DNA of 64,000 nt, taken from Ascaphus truei. Taxonomy: Eukaryota > Chordata > Amphibia > Anura > Ascaphidae. The stretch is from positions 229,868,148 to 229,932,147 of the forward strand of contig CM071568.1 of the NCBI GenBank assembly GCA_036426205.1, written 5' to 3'. Numbering within the stretch: the first letter of the stretch is position 1; the number at the start of each line of letters is the position of its first letter. Below are positions 30,867-41,838 of the stretch, piece after piece. Below the pieces are notes generated by a model. It was not told where the DNA came from, made no database searches, and was given only the letters and a program-made list of their open reading frames with translations. The translations under genes and the position numbers were made by a program.

Positions 30867-33002
30867 AGACATATGGAGACCAGGGGATCCTGATAGCCAA
30901 AAAGAGACAGCACACTGCAGGTATGGTATCAAAAAAGTGTATTCAGTAACACAAGGCCGCCAACGTTTCGGTCCTCCCAACGGGACCTTCCTCAGGGCAG
31001 TGCAACTACAGACTAACACAAGCACCCATATATACCCCTTAACACATACTAAAAAACACCTGAAAACAATCATGAACTCCAAATTGTAATCCCAGATACA
31101 ACCCACATTTCGAAACAGCCAATCCAACATACTGATTCTGGTACGCACCAATGAGAGAACCTGATCTATGCATATGTGTACCTAGTCACATGATCAAACC
31201 TTGATAACAACATAATGACATCACAGTGCATCCTGTTTACGTAACCATGACTACTTGAAACATCTAATGATATTCAAATGCGCATAAATGGTTAAAATAC
31301 ATATAAAATGCATAGCCTGAACAGCAACTCACCATCAGTGCTTGGAGATACATACTGTGGATGTTACAAAGCGTGCCCGTAAATGAATACGTTAATGCAA
31401 GTGGTCTTGCAAAGCATGCACATTGTCTAGGGAGCAGTGGTCAGGGTGTAACGGGCAGTCAATCATAAATCGCATAATGGCAGCGCGTTCGTTGGGTCTA
31501 AACACTTCCCCAACCGGTGGACCTGCATGTGCTGCAAAGGTCCCGAACTTTGATCTGACTGCTTCAAGCCCCTCTTGGTGGGGGATATTGGTATAAAGGC
31601 TACTCACGTCAAGGGTGACCAGAATGTAATCCTTATTTTCCAGTCTGATGTCGCCAAGCTGTAAAATAAAATCAGTTGTATCCTTGACATAGGAGCTCAT
31701 ACTCATGACCATGGGCTGGAGGAAAAAATCAATAAACTGAGATAATGGGTGGCATAGCGATCCTCTTGCAGAAATAATAGGTCTTCCTGGTGGTTTTGTG
31801 GCCAATTTGTGTATTTTAGGCAAGGTGTATAGGATGGGCATTCGTATGACATATATTACGTTTTTTTTCTGGGAGTCTAATATATTGATTACGGTAATTA
31901 CACCAACACTCTAGAAGATAGGGCTATACATATGCCATGAATTACCATGTTCCTTCTGGAATACAGTTATCTATGTTATAGACATTAACTTTATGATTTT
32001 GGTTTTATTGTGGGCCTGATTTCAGGTTCACCCATGCATTTCAAATGTTTAACCTTTGATTACTTTGTTACAGACATTGCTACTATTCGTGCTTAGTATG
32101 CTACTGCCATCTTTATTGTGCCCATGTTTCCGTTTCAGTTCTGGCCATTACGCAGTTTGAGCAACAGCCTCATGCTCTTTAATACTGCTTGCGCTATTTG
32201 CGCAGCGTTGCGCATGCGCATTAGCACAGATACACGCATACCCTCTGCTGCAGTAGTCAGGGACGCGTTCAGGTTGTCAGCAGCACACTGCGCATGCGCG
32301 GTTACGCTCCACGGCGCGCATTGTATGAGAATCACCCGCTCTCCATGCACAACAGGTTGGGGAAGTGTTTAGACCCAACAGACGCGCTGCCATTATGCGA
32401 TTTATGATTGACTGCCTGTTACACCCTGACCACTGCTCCCTAGACAATGTGCATGCTTTGCAAGACCACTTGCATTAACGTATTCATTTACGGGCACGCT
32501 TTGTAACATCCACAGTATGTATCTCCAAGCACTGATGGCGAGTTGCTGTTCAGGCTATGCATTTTATATGTATTTTAACCATTTATACGCATTTGAATAT
32601 CATTAGATGTTTCAAGTAGTCATGGTTACGTAAACAGGATGCACTGTGATGTCATTATGTTGTTATCAAGGTTTGATCATGTGACTAGGTACACATATGC
32701 ATAGATCAGGTTCTCTCATTGGTGCGTACCAGTATCAGTATGTTGGATTGGCTGTTTAGAAATGTGGGTTGTATCTGGGATTACAATTTGGAGTTCATGA
32801 TTGTTTTCAGGTGTTTTTTAGTATGTGTTAAGGGGTATATATGGGTGCTTGTGTTAGTCTGTAGTTGCACTGCCCTGAGGAAGGTCCCGTTGGGAGGACC
32901 GAAACGTTGGCGGCCTTGTGTTACTGAATACACTTTTTTGATACCATACCTGCAGTGTGCTGTCTCTTTTTGGCTATCAGGATCCCCTGGTCTCCATATG
33001 TC
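30867..33002. mobile_element. Nested Penelope-like element with ~650-bp inverted arms
   Basis: The left arm 30867-31512 and the right arm 32347-33002 are near-identical inverted copies (for example TAGACATATGGAGACCAGGG at the left and its inverse at the right outer end). The centre holds a reverse-transcriptase fragment on the minus strand and about 500 bp of other DNA. The outer part of each arm has a hammerhead-like motif: in the right arm at 32876-32910, CTGAGGAA, a stem of GGTCC and GGACC, then GAAACGTTGG. PLEs are known to carry such ribozymes and to insert with inverted or tandem pseudo-LTRs. AT repeats lie at both outer borders. Confidence 0.75.
31392..31841 (-). pseudogene. Penelope-like reverse transcriptase, partial
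   Basis: The 149-residue minus-strand frame shows PILYTLPKIHKLATKPPGRP, then SYVKDTTDFI and VTLDVSSLYTNIPHQEGLEA (motif A with catalytic Asp). These are Penelope-family signatures also seen in the other PLE piece at 18271. After motif A the frame continues with EVFRPNERAAIMRFMIDCPL, and this part lies in the inverted arm and is repeated at 32347-32470. Motifs B and C (YxDD) are absent, so the enzyme is truncated. Confidence 0.8.
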
Positions 33003-34214
33003 TATATATATATATACACACAGGATATAATGTGTATGTGTTCCATATTTTATTATCCACGTACAATATTAGGAGTATATACAAAATTATTATTTTTTTA
33101 AACCGCAACCTGTACTTTTAACAGTGTTGCTATTAGAAAGCGTGTTTCGCTTTAAGACGTTTAGCTTTACAACGCCATTTGGAGCTACGGATTGTGTCGG
33201 ATAACCGAGGACTGGCTGTATTACCTAAAGTTTCGTTTGTTCTCATGCTAGTACCAAAAACATGTTACATACACAATGATAGACAACAGTAATTAGTCTG
33301 CATAATGTGACATAATGACATGTAAACTGCTGCTTTGCCTGCCATTTCTATAACAGAGTAACCAATATTCATCAGGCACATAACATTATTATGTAGCCAT
33401 ATGCAAACTACACTAATTAAGATGATATGTATTGCATTTCTACGTATCTAATTATTTTGTTATGTTTACAATTATTGTAGTTTCACAAAGGGGCGTACAC
33501 GTAGTCGACTGACATTTAAGGGCTGCGCATGAATATCTCTGATTTCAACCGCCATTGCACAGCACGGTTCAAAATATTGCCACGTATATCAGTAAATAGA
33601 TCTTACCTTCTTACAGAACTGTGTTCTGGCATATTGTGATCTTCACAGCGCGATCTCTGTAATATGATCAGAAGCAGCCGAAAAGGTAAAAGAGGAAGTA
33701 GAAGAGCAAATGTGTGGTGCTGCAAACAAAAGCCTTTTTTAGACAATTGACTTGATAGAAGAATCCTGGGGTGCAACCCCCCTATGGTTGAGTGACTGAA
33801 TAAGTCCAGACAAAATGGGTGACAGCTGCTGATAAAGCTCCAATTGTGAACCGACTAGTGGACTAGGGTCCCCACAAACACTGCAGTAAGGGACCTCACA
33901 TACATGTGAACCAACATATAATATCGGAATGGAGAGTATCCAGATAATATCCAGATGCTTAAAGTAAAGTAATTACTCACTCAGAGTCAGCTTGTCCTCC
34001 TTGTCATCACTGTAGATATGTCTTCATCCACTTGAGGGGGTGTGCATCCGTTTTTTCATAGGTCCTGGAAGTATACAGATGGGAAAAAGCAGGCACCAGC
34101 AGCCACACAGGATCAACAAATGAGGATTGCTAAAGAGAGCTAGTTCCCATGCAAAAAGATTTAATGAATTCTAAAAAAAGATAACAACAACATTGTGGGG
34201 TACTAGACCCCCCA
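33003..34214. other. No established gene; small basic ORF and PLE-like end
   Basis: Between the nested PLE and the next PLE-like end. It includes a 37-residue minus-strand ORF (33133-33246, listed separately). About 33700-34214 resembles the 3' end of PLE-type repeats. Confidence 0.4.
33133..33246 (-). CDS. Small basic ORF, 37 residues, uncertain
   Basis: An ATG at 33246-33244 opens a frame of 37 residues rich in Lys and Arg near its end (SSKWRCKAKRLKAKHAF) and closes with TAA at 33133-33135. I recognise no family. It could be a chance ORF, an exon of a larger captured gene, or an unrelated remnant. In copy 2 (about 49660-49790) the region is present but broken by indels, so conservation cannot be judged. 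Confidence 0.2.
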   Translation of the reverse strand: MRTNETLGNTASPRLSDTIRSSKWRCKAKRLKAKHAF

Positions 34215-34247
34215 CCAACGCGTTTCGAGCGCTAGCTCTTTATCAAG
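34215..34247 (-). ncRNA. Hammerhead-like motif of a PLE end
   Basis: On the minus strand: CTTGATAAAGAGC, loop TAGC, GCTC, then GAAACGCGTTGG. The GAGC/GCTC stem is perfect and the GAAA box is intact, but the CUGANGA box reads TTGATAA, with changes at the C3 and G8 positions of the hammerhead core. Self-cleavage is therefore doubtful. Confidence 0.4.
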
Positions 34248-34810
34248 GTGACTTACAGTACTCACCCTGCCGTTTTTTGTAGTCCCCAGAAGCGCGCCAA
34301 AATTCATTGCAAAACACTTCCTGAAACTCTCAGGAGCGACGTCGGCGAGATGACGTCAGCGCGCGACCAAGGGAATACAAAAAAAAAAATAAAAAAAAAA
34401 CCTTCAAAATTTCAAAACTTTATTCAACAAACATTTTTAACATTAAAAATCGACGCGAGTACCAGGCATGTCTTCTAGTGGTAAAAAACACTAAACAATC
34501 AAGTGCTGTTACAAAAATATAAGAGAAAATAGTTAGATGAGACATACATGTATACATTTATATTAAAAACTTTTCCAGAAGACATACCTATAAAACGGAT
34601 GGATCCAGATTGTAAAGTGCATATATTCTAAGTCATAGATTGATTTGACTACACACTATGTTACTTAAAAGAGACACGTTAATTTACACAAACAAAAACT
34701 TTTTTTACCGTATGGTACGCTCATGCGCCATGAATACAACGCATATGCGTGTCATTCGGGAAGAAAAGATTCACACAGTTTATAAAGTCTTTACAATATA
34801 GTTACCTGCA

Positions 34811-35455
34811 TTATATTGCATTCATATTCGGGGCAGCCATAGAAGTTTGGTTTGCGATGTAGCCGCTGTAGTCTATCAAGTCATTGTTCTGTGTGTTCAG
34901 CTGTGCAGGGTTGTAGCTTACTCCATAACTGTTTGCATCTTGTACAATGTACGGAGGCGGATATACATAGTAACTTTGTGTCATTTCATCTGTTTGAGCA
35001 AACTCGATATTCTGCATGTTATCGTAATATGTTGCTCCGTTATGGTTATGGTATTGGTAGTCCAACGCAGGTTGAAAAAAGACATTCTGCTGAACATTTA
35101 AGGCACCGCTGCGGGCACCTATATCATGGTAGTCGTGTCCGACAATTGTCTGTCTTTTTATATTTCCATTTTCAGACATACGCATACCGGATTCATGAAC
35201 TGACCAACAGCCACCCCTGTTTCCGCCAGATGTTGGGTTTCGAATTAAAGAAACATTGGTTGATAAAGTGCGGCGGATCGAATTTTTCCATATTTTAGGT
35301 TGAGGATGATTTTGACAATAATGGTAGTTATCCGTAAGATATTGATAGATCTGTGAGACCGTAGCTTTTTTGTTCCTTTCATTTTCAATGGCACTATATA
35401 TTAGCATTGCGTAAGAAAGCGGAGGCTTTTCCATAGAACACATCTCAAACGGCAT
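34811..35455 (-). CDS. Divergent forkhead (winged-helix) domain protein, transposon cargo
   Basis: An uninterrupted 214-residue ORF begins at ATG 35455. Residues 9-88 form a forkhead domain: EKPPLSYAMLIYSAI (helix 1), VSQIYQYLTDNYHYC (helix 2), WKNSIRRTLSTN (recognition helix) and NRGGCWSVHE (wing). In most Fox proteins the recognition helix reads NSIRHNLS; here His is replaced by Arg (residue 62) and Asn by Thr (63), while Asn58, Ser59 and Arg61 are kept. The C-terminal 110 residues are rich in Asn, Tyr and Gln, like an activation domain, without a recognised motif. There is no intron. An AATAAA signal lies downstream on the minus strand at 34424-34419. It sits between the transposase and Myb-like genes. 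The family binds DNA as a transcription factor; a function in this element is unknown. It could be a retro-copied host Fox gene. Confidence 0.85.
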   Translation of the reverse strand: MPFEMCSMEKPPLSYAMLIYSAIENERNKKATVSQIYQYLTDNYHYCQNHPQPKIWKNSIRRTLSTNVSLIRNPTSGGNRGGCWSVHESGMRMSENGNIKRQTIVGHDYHDIGARSGALNVQQNVFFQPALDYQYHNHNGATYYDNMQNIEFAQTDEMTQSYYVYPPPYIVQDANSYGVSYNPAQLNTQNNDLIDYSGYIANQTSMAAPNMNAI

Positions 35456-35941
35456 GTATTTGAACGGAATGGAGTGCAGTAACCAAAACTATTCCTTAAT
35501 TCAAGGTTCTTACAAGGTATCCAAACTTGGATTATGTGCACAACACTGTACAAGGTCATTATACAAAGGAAGAAGTGTCCGTGTATTTTTCTCCCACATA
35601 CAGGTGTTCTGTATCTTATGAAATTTTTACTTGCATATTATACATGATTCAGTAGCAAATCTCTGAAACACTCTTTGGATAGAATAGTTTTGTGAAATAA
35701 CATGTTCAAATGAACAAATATTTATAATGTTAATTTTTCACAATTAAGACGGTATAAAATATAGATAGATATCACATACATTATTCACACATGCAAAATC
35801 ATATGCTGTTTCGTTCACATGTATGCACCTTACTTGTGTTACATACACACTTGATTATTGCACATTGTTAAGTATGTTTGGTGAACCTTAATGAATGCTA
35901 ATAATTGAATATGAAGACTTACGGGAAGAATTATAAGACCT

Positions 35942-38900
35942 TTATTTATTTTTTGGGGATAGTCGTTGTGATGAACGTGTGGGAGGCGTTGGTGTGGGAT
36001 CACGTCCACGGTTATTTGATCGTTGCCTTCTTCTTGCCGTTTGATGCTGGCCCAGTGCCGGGGCTTGTGCCAGTGGTTGATCCAGTGCCGGGGCTTGTGC
36101 CAGTGGTTGAGCCAGTGCCGGGGCTTGTGCCAGTGGTTGAGCCAGTGCCGGGGCTTGTGCTAGTGGTTGAGCCAGTGCGGGGCTTGTGCCAGTGGTTGAG
36201 CCAGTGCCGGGGCTTGTGCCAGTGGTTGAGCCAGTGCCGGGGGTTGGGACAGTGGTTGAGCCAGTGCAGGGGCTTGTGCCAGTGGTTGAGCCAGTGCCGG
36301 GGCTTGTGCCAGTGGTTGAGCCAGTGCCGGGGGCTGGAACAGTGGTTGAGCCAGTGCTGGGGGTTGGGACAGTGGTTGAGCCAGTGCCGGGGGTTGGGAC
36401 AGTGGTTGAGCCAGTGCCGGGGGTTGAGACAGTGGTTGAGCCAGTGTCGGGGGTTGGGACAGTGTTTGAGCCACTGCCAATGGTTGGGCCAGTGCCAGTA
36501 CCAGTGCTAGTATTTGGGCCAGGGGAAGAGCCTGGGAGATAGGATCCGGCGCATTATGATCCTGATGTAGCATTGGCTGTGTGTCTGTCTCGCTTTGCCT
36601 CTCTGGCTCACTTTGCCTCTCTGGCTCACTTTGCCTCTCTGGCTCACTTTGTATCTCTGGCTCACTTTGCATCTCTGGCTCACTTTGCCTCTCTGGCTCA
36701 CTTTGCCTCTCTGGCTTCCTTGGGATCTCTGGCTCACTTTGCCTCTCTGGCTCACTTTGTATCTCTGGCTCACTTTGTATCTCTGGCTCACTTTGCATCT
36801 CTGGCTCACTTTGCCTCTCTGGCTCACTTTGTATCTCTGGCTCACTTTGCCTCTCTGGCTCACTTTGTATCTCTGGCTCACTTTGTATCTCTGGCTCACT
36901 TTGCATCTCTGGCTCACTTTGTATCTCTGGCTCACTTTGTATCTCTGGCTCACTTTGCATCTCTGGCTCAATTTGTATCTCTGGCTCACTTTGTATCTCT
37001 GGCTCACTTTGTATCTCTGACTCACTTTGTATCCCTGACTCACTTTGTATCTCTGACTCACTTTGTATCTCTGGCTCACTTTGCCTCTCTGGCTCACTTT
37101 GTATCTCTGGCTCACTTTGCCTCTCTGGCTCACTTTGCCTCTCTGGCTCACTTGGGATCTCTGGCTCACTTTGCCTCTCTGGCTCACTTTGTATCTCTGG
37201 CTCACTTTGTATCTCTGGCTCACTTTGCATCTCTGGCTCACTTTGCCTCTCTGGCTCACTTTGCCTCTCTGGCTCACTTTGCCTCTTCTGGCGTCACTTT
37301 GTATCTCTGGCCACTTTGTATCTATCTGGCTCACTTTGTATCTCTGGCTCACTTTGCTCTCTGGCTCAATCTTGTAATCTCTGGCTCACTTTGTATCCCT
37401 CCTTTGGATTCTCTGGCTCACTTTTGATCTCTGGCTCACTTTGTTCTCTGGCTCACTTTTGTATCTCTGGCTCACTTTGGTATCTCTGGCTCACTTTGTA
37501 TCTCTGGCTCACTTTGATCTCTGGCTCATTTGTCTCTGTTCTTTGTAGCTCTGGCTCACTTTGTTCTCTGGCTCACTTTGTATCTCGCTCACTTTGTACT
37601 CTCACTTGACTCTTATGGCTCTCTGTTTTACTCTGGCTCACTTTTTGGATCTCTGGCTCACTTTGGATCTCTGGCTCACTTTGGATCTCTGGCTCACTTT
37701 GGATCTCTGGCTCACTTCGTATCTCTGGCTCACTTTGGATCTCTGGCTCACTTTGGATCTCTGACTCACTTTGGATCTCTGGGTCACTTTGGATCTCTGG
37801 CTCACTTCGTATCTCTGGCTCACTTTGTATCTCTGACTCACTTTGTATCTCTGGGTCACTTTGGATCTCTGGCTCACTTTGGATCTCTGGCTCACTTTGG
37901 ATCTCTGGCTCACTTTGTATCTCTGGCTCACTTTGTATCTCTGACTCACTTTGTATCTCTGGCTCACTTTGTATCTCTGGCTCACTTTGTATCTCTGGCT
38001 CACTTTGGATCTCTGGCTCACTTTGAATCTCTGGCTCACTTTGTATCTCTGGCTCACTTTGTATCTCTGGCTCACTTTGTATCTCTGGCTCACTTTGGAT
38101 CTCTGGCTCACTTTGGATCTCTGGCTCACTTTGTATCTCTGACTCACTTTGTATCTCTGACTCACTTTGTATCTCTGCCTGTATTTGCCTCTCTGGCTCA
38201 CTTTGTATCTCTGGCTCACTTTGTATCTCTGACTCACTTTGTATCTCTGCCTGTATTTGCCTGTCTGCCTCTATTTGCCTCTTTGGAGCTATTTGCCTCT
38301 CTGGCTCTGATATTAGATCAATATCTGATAATATCTCCAGATCGGATAGTATGTATATATCCGATTGTGCGTGTGGCTGGCTTTGTTGCTGTAATTGTGC
38401 CTGTGGTGGAGGCTGTGCCTGGACATGTGCCACAAGTTGACCCATACATGTGGCTATGACAGAGAGGCTATTTGCAATGTTGTCCAGTGTCTCCTGTTGT
38501 CTTGTCATTATATTGCTCATATGTTTCATTTCTTCATATATTTTCTAATTTGTTTGAGAGTGTATGTGTGACCGATCTTCCTGGTTTTTGATAAACCTGG
38601 CCTCTAGGCTGGTTAAATTTGATAATGCTTCAGCACAAACCTGGTCTCCCTGGCCCGGTTGGATCTCCCCATTGTCATCACTTTCAGGATTTGGTTGGGT
38701 ATCCTGTAATCCAAGCAAATCAGGTCCGGAATCATACGCATCTGGGACACTAATATGTGTGGGATCTACTGTCATCTCATTCTCAATTCGACAGGTTGTT
38801 GTGGTGATGCAGACACATCAGAATCCATGTCCTCAGCAATCACTATATAATAAATAACAACATTTTAAATTCAACATAATGACTAAATAATTTTGTGCTC

Positions 38901-41604
38901 CTCTTTATTTATTTATTTATTTATTTATTTTATTTTATTTATAAAATATTTTACCAGGAAGTAATACATTGAGAGTTACCTCTCGTTTTCAAGTATGTCC
39001 TGGGCACAGAGTAAAACAAAATAATACATGGTTACAAATACAGTTACATAAATGAACAAGGTATACATTATATACAAGACATTGCATGCACAGTTAAAGA
39101 AAATATATATTATGAGCGTATGAAACAGTTACAGACCAGATTAAAGTGTGAGACAGCCTTAGATTTGGCTGAACATACTATGTTAATGCACATATGTTTT
39201 GGTTAAAATTTGGAGATGTGCATCAGTTAAAGCTGCAGTTCAATGTCCTTTATGTTTTTGGTATGTAAATTTTGTAACGGCAATAGTTTGTGTGCAATCT
39301 CTAATTAAAGAAATAACTGCATAGGTTGCGAAATTATAGTTGTCCTTGTATTGATGTGCGGAGTTTGACTACATCTTTAAATATGCTTAATGTGAATGGT
39401 TCATACAGGAACAAGAGGAACAAGCATGCTTGTTCAAATACAATACAATTGTTATTTACAAGTAGTTTTGTTTAAAACTGAACATGCTACAAGTATTTAC
39501 TCTATGGTCAGTACACTAGTGATTGCTATCCAAAACACACATGCAGGATAATTATTGAACTGCAGCTTTACATAAAAAGCATATTTGACATAAATGAATA
39601 AGGACATGTGTAATGTTGACATTTCAGTTTCACATCTAAACAGATTATTGTAGTTTTATGTATAAATGCTTGCATTTCTCAAGTAAATATTGATCTCCTA
39701 GCATACGACTCACCTGGTGTCGAATGTGAAAGAGATGGCCCAATATCTCTGTTCCCTCCAATTCCAAATATAAGACGGGGAGTCATAATTGATAACATCT
39801 TTTCCTCGTCAGACTGTAACTTCAGTGATGCTGGAGGTCCACCTCCTGTCCCACTTGTGATGCGTCCGGCCTGTGCCATCTTATTCTTGAGCCTATGTTT
39901 TATGTCCCCAAATCTTTTTTTACACGTCTCTGATGTCCTTGGAAAGACACCAGCTGATGAGACAGCTCGGCATATCTGGCCCCACAATTTTGACTTCTGA
40001 CTGGTCTTGGTTTTACCTGTGTATATGTAACAATGTGTTCATATAAATTGCAGTATTTAAATCATACTGTATGTTAATATTGTAACAATTATAACATGTC
40101 CCTCTAATTACAGACACCTATCAGTGTAGGTCATGTGCGCATTCATGACAAATTACATGTGAACAATCAGCTGCACACCTCTGTTACAGCATACATGTTT
40201 AACAACTATATGTAACGTTAGGCATGTCTTGAATTAACAGTAATGGCATCTTAATACCATTTATTTTAACAATGTGATGAAATTACTGTGAGGGAGTCGG
40301 TAAGTAACATAGTCCCACTTTGTGCTGACTATGATAATGGGCCTGTAAAAGTCTCATCTAAACCACTTCCTTCCCTCTTAGTAATGTGTTTATCATATCC
40401 CTGAATTTTTAATAATGACAATTTTCACCCTTCCCTCACCATCCCTCACCCTTCTGTTAATTGTATGTGATTACATTTTGTAGGCACATTGACAATGAAT
40501 GACCCTCACTTTGAGTCATTCATATATATCAGCATTTAAAGTATCATTGATTGTTTAGTATTCATTATGAGTGCGGACAACACTTTTTATGTTCTATAGG
40601 TACTTAAGACAGATTAGAGGTCCCTTCATTGTTCCACAGCACCCCACAACTTACACATGTGAAATATAGTTAATACATGAGAATGCAGCATATACAACCT
40701 CATTTATATATTGTTATCGACTAATTCAAATACAAAACTTACATGCTAATGATCCATAGAGTTGTTCGTAGGAATCCATGACACTTTCAACCAGGATGTC
40801 ATTTTCGCGATGGGTAAAGCGGGGGTTTCTTAGGCCCTCCCTCCGCTCCTGGCTTGTTGATGGCCCCTCATCACTTCCATCATCATCATCACTGTTTGTA
40901 TGGTGAACAGTGTCCCTTTCTCCCAGTCCAGTAGTCCCGCTACCCTCATCCACCTGCACTCCACCACCTGGAGTGTCATCACGGGACGTACCTGCCCTGG
41001 CACGATGTCTCACTCCACTCCCACGCTCCCCCACTCCCACCAGCCACCGCACCTCCTCCACTCCCATGCTCCCCCACTCCCCCACTCCCACTAGCCACGC
41101 ACCTCCTCCACTCTCACGCTCCACCACTCCCCCACTCCCACCAGCCACCACACCTCCTCCACTCCCACGCTCTACCACTCCCCCACTCCCAACAGCCACA
41201 GCACCACCTCCAATCCCACGCTCCATCACTCCCCCACTCCCACCAGCCACCGCACCTCCTCCACTCTCACGCTCTACCACTCCCCCACTCCCACCAGCCA
41301 CCGCACCTCCTCCACTCCCACGCTCTACCACTCCCCCACTCCCAACAGCCACAGCACCACCTCCACTCCCATGCTCCACCACTCCCCCACTCCCACCAGC
41401 CACCGCACCTCCTCCACTCCCACGCTCCCCCACTCCCCCACTCCCACCAGCCATCACACCTCCTCCACTCCCACGCTCCACCACTCCCCCACTCCCACCA
41501 GCCACAGCACCTCCTCCACTCCCACGCTCTACCACTCCCCCACTCCCACCAGCCACCGCACCACTCCCATGTCCACTCCCACGTCCACTCCCATGTCCAA
41601 TCAT
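35942..41604 (-). CDS. Harbinger Myb/SANT-like accessory protein gene, repeat-expanded
   Basis: Three exons are inferred on the minus strand: 41604-40743, 40016-39714 and 38842-35942, with GTAAGT and GTGAGT donors and AG acceptors. The Myb/SANT-like domain spans the first junction: [20 protein letters not shown] and LYGSLAC, then [14 protein letters not shown] and [16 protein letters not shown]. In this family it binds transposon DNA and brings the transposase into the nucleus. Exon 3 adds a coiled-coil-like part ([19 protein letters not shown]). The protein carries three low-complexity tracts: Gly-rich 17-residue repeats before the Myb domain, SEPEIQ hexamers, and [10 protein letters not shown] decamers. 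The end is [14 protein letters not shown] and a stop overlapping AATAAA. The GTG-initiated extension to 41622 is unlikely; ATG at 41604 is the first ATG after a stop. Breaks: a frameshift at about 38776, a TAG at 38545-38547 and indels in the repeats. Confidence 0.75.
36045..36500. repeat. 30-bp minisatellite, about 15 copies
   Basis: The unit is GCCAGTGCCGGGGCTTGTGC plus CAGTGGTTGA. On the minus strand it encodes [20 protein letters not shown] decamers in frame with the Myb-like protein. A one-base deletion in one unit at about 36176 shifts the frame. The plus-strand ORF over the repeat is its antisense. Confidence 0.9.
36575..38320. repeat. 18-bp minisatellite, about 95 copies
   Basis: The unit is CTCTGGCTCACTTTGTAT, with variants ending GGAT, GCAT or GCCT. 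On the minus strand it encodes SEP or SES followed by E-I-Q or E-R-Q, a highly acidic hexamer, in frame with the coiled-coil part of the Myb-like protein. Most units are exact; 37270-37640 contains many one-base indels and irregular spacings, unlike both sides. Long plus-strand ORFs of the type HFASLA or SLCISG are its antisense. Confidence 0.95.
38880..39130. repeat. Dispersed repeat with TTTA tract in Myb-gene intron
   Basis: A TTTA microsatellite (about 38885-38940) leads into TTACCAGGAAGTAATACATT and TCAAGTATGTCCTGGGCACA, which I believe is a common anuran dispersed repeat. It lies within intron 2 of the Myb-like gene and is also in copy 2 (about 56010). Confidence 0.4.
40985..41600. repeat. 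51-bp minisatellite, about 11 copies
   Basis: The unit contains ACCACTCCCCCACTCCCACC and AGCCACCGCACCTCCTCCAC plus CCCACGCTCT-type text (51 bp). On the minus strand it encodes [17 protein letters not shown] at the N-terminus of the Myb-like protein. Confidence 0.9.
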
Positions 41605-41829
41605 CCTCTCTATTTGACTCACTCACAAGAAACAAATATAAAGAAAAATGACACACTAATAAAGTTCAATCACACTAACAATACAAAAAAGTAGATAAAC
41701 AAAATATAATAACACAAGACAACTCACTCAATATTCGCCAACAAATCACCAACTCTCTCCAACTACTACTACCAACTCGACTCTATCTCTCCTCACAACA
41801 ACACCCACACTAAATGAACAAAATGGACG

Positions 41830-41838
41830 CTTTATATA
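41830..41838 (-). promoter_or_regulatory. Putative TATA box of the Myb-like gene
   Basis: On the minus strand TATATAAAG stands about 226 bases before the ATG at 41604, leaving a 5' UTR of about 195 bases. The same box is kept in copy 2 (about 59175). Confidence 0.55.

Noticed and set aside
34811..35455. Forkhead ORF as an ordinary host gene that merely neighbours a transposon
   Set aside because: It lies between the two transposition genes and inside matched terminal repeats, and is repeated in the same place in copy 2; not excluded, but less likely.
36573..37609. Long plus-strand ORFs rich in SLCISG or HFASLA repeats (also 37530-38459 and 53360-55316)
   Set aside because: They are antisense translations of the 18-bp minisatellite, which lacks stops in several frames; only the minus-strand SEPEIQ frame joins a recognised protein.
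40910..41617. Pro/Thr/Ser-rich plus-strand ORF of 235 residues
   Set aside because: Antisense of the 51-bp Gly-rich repeat in exon 1 of the Myb-like gene.
41605..41622. Extension of the Myb-like protein to a GTG start at 41622
   Set aside because: It uses GTG; a TGA stop lies directly upstream and the first ATG is at 41604.
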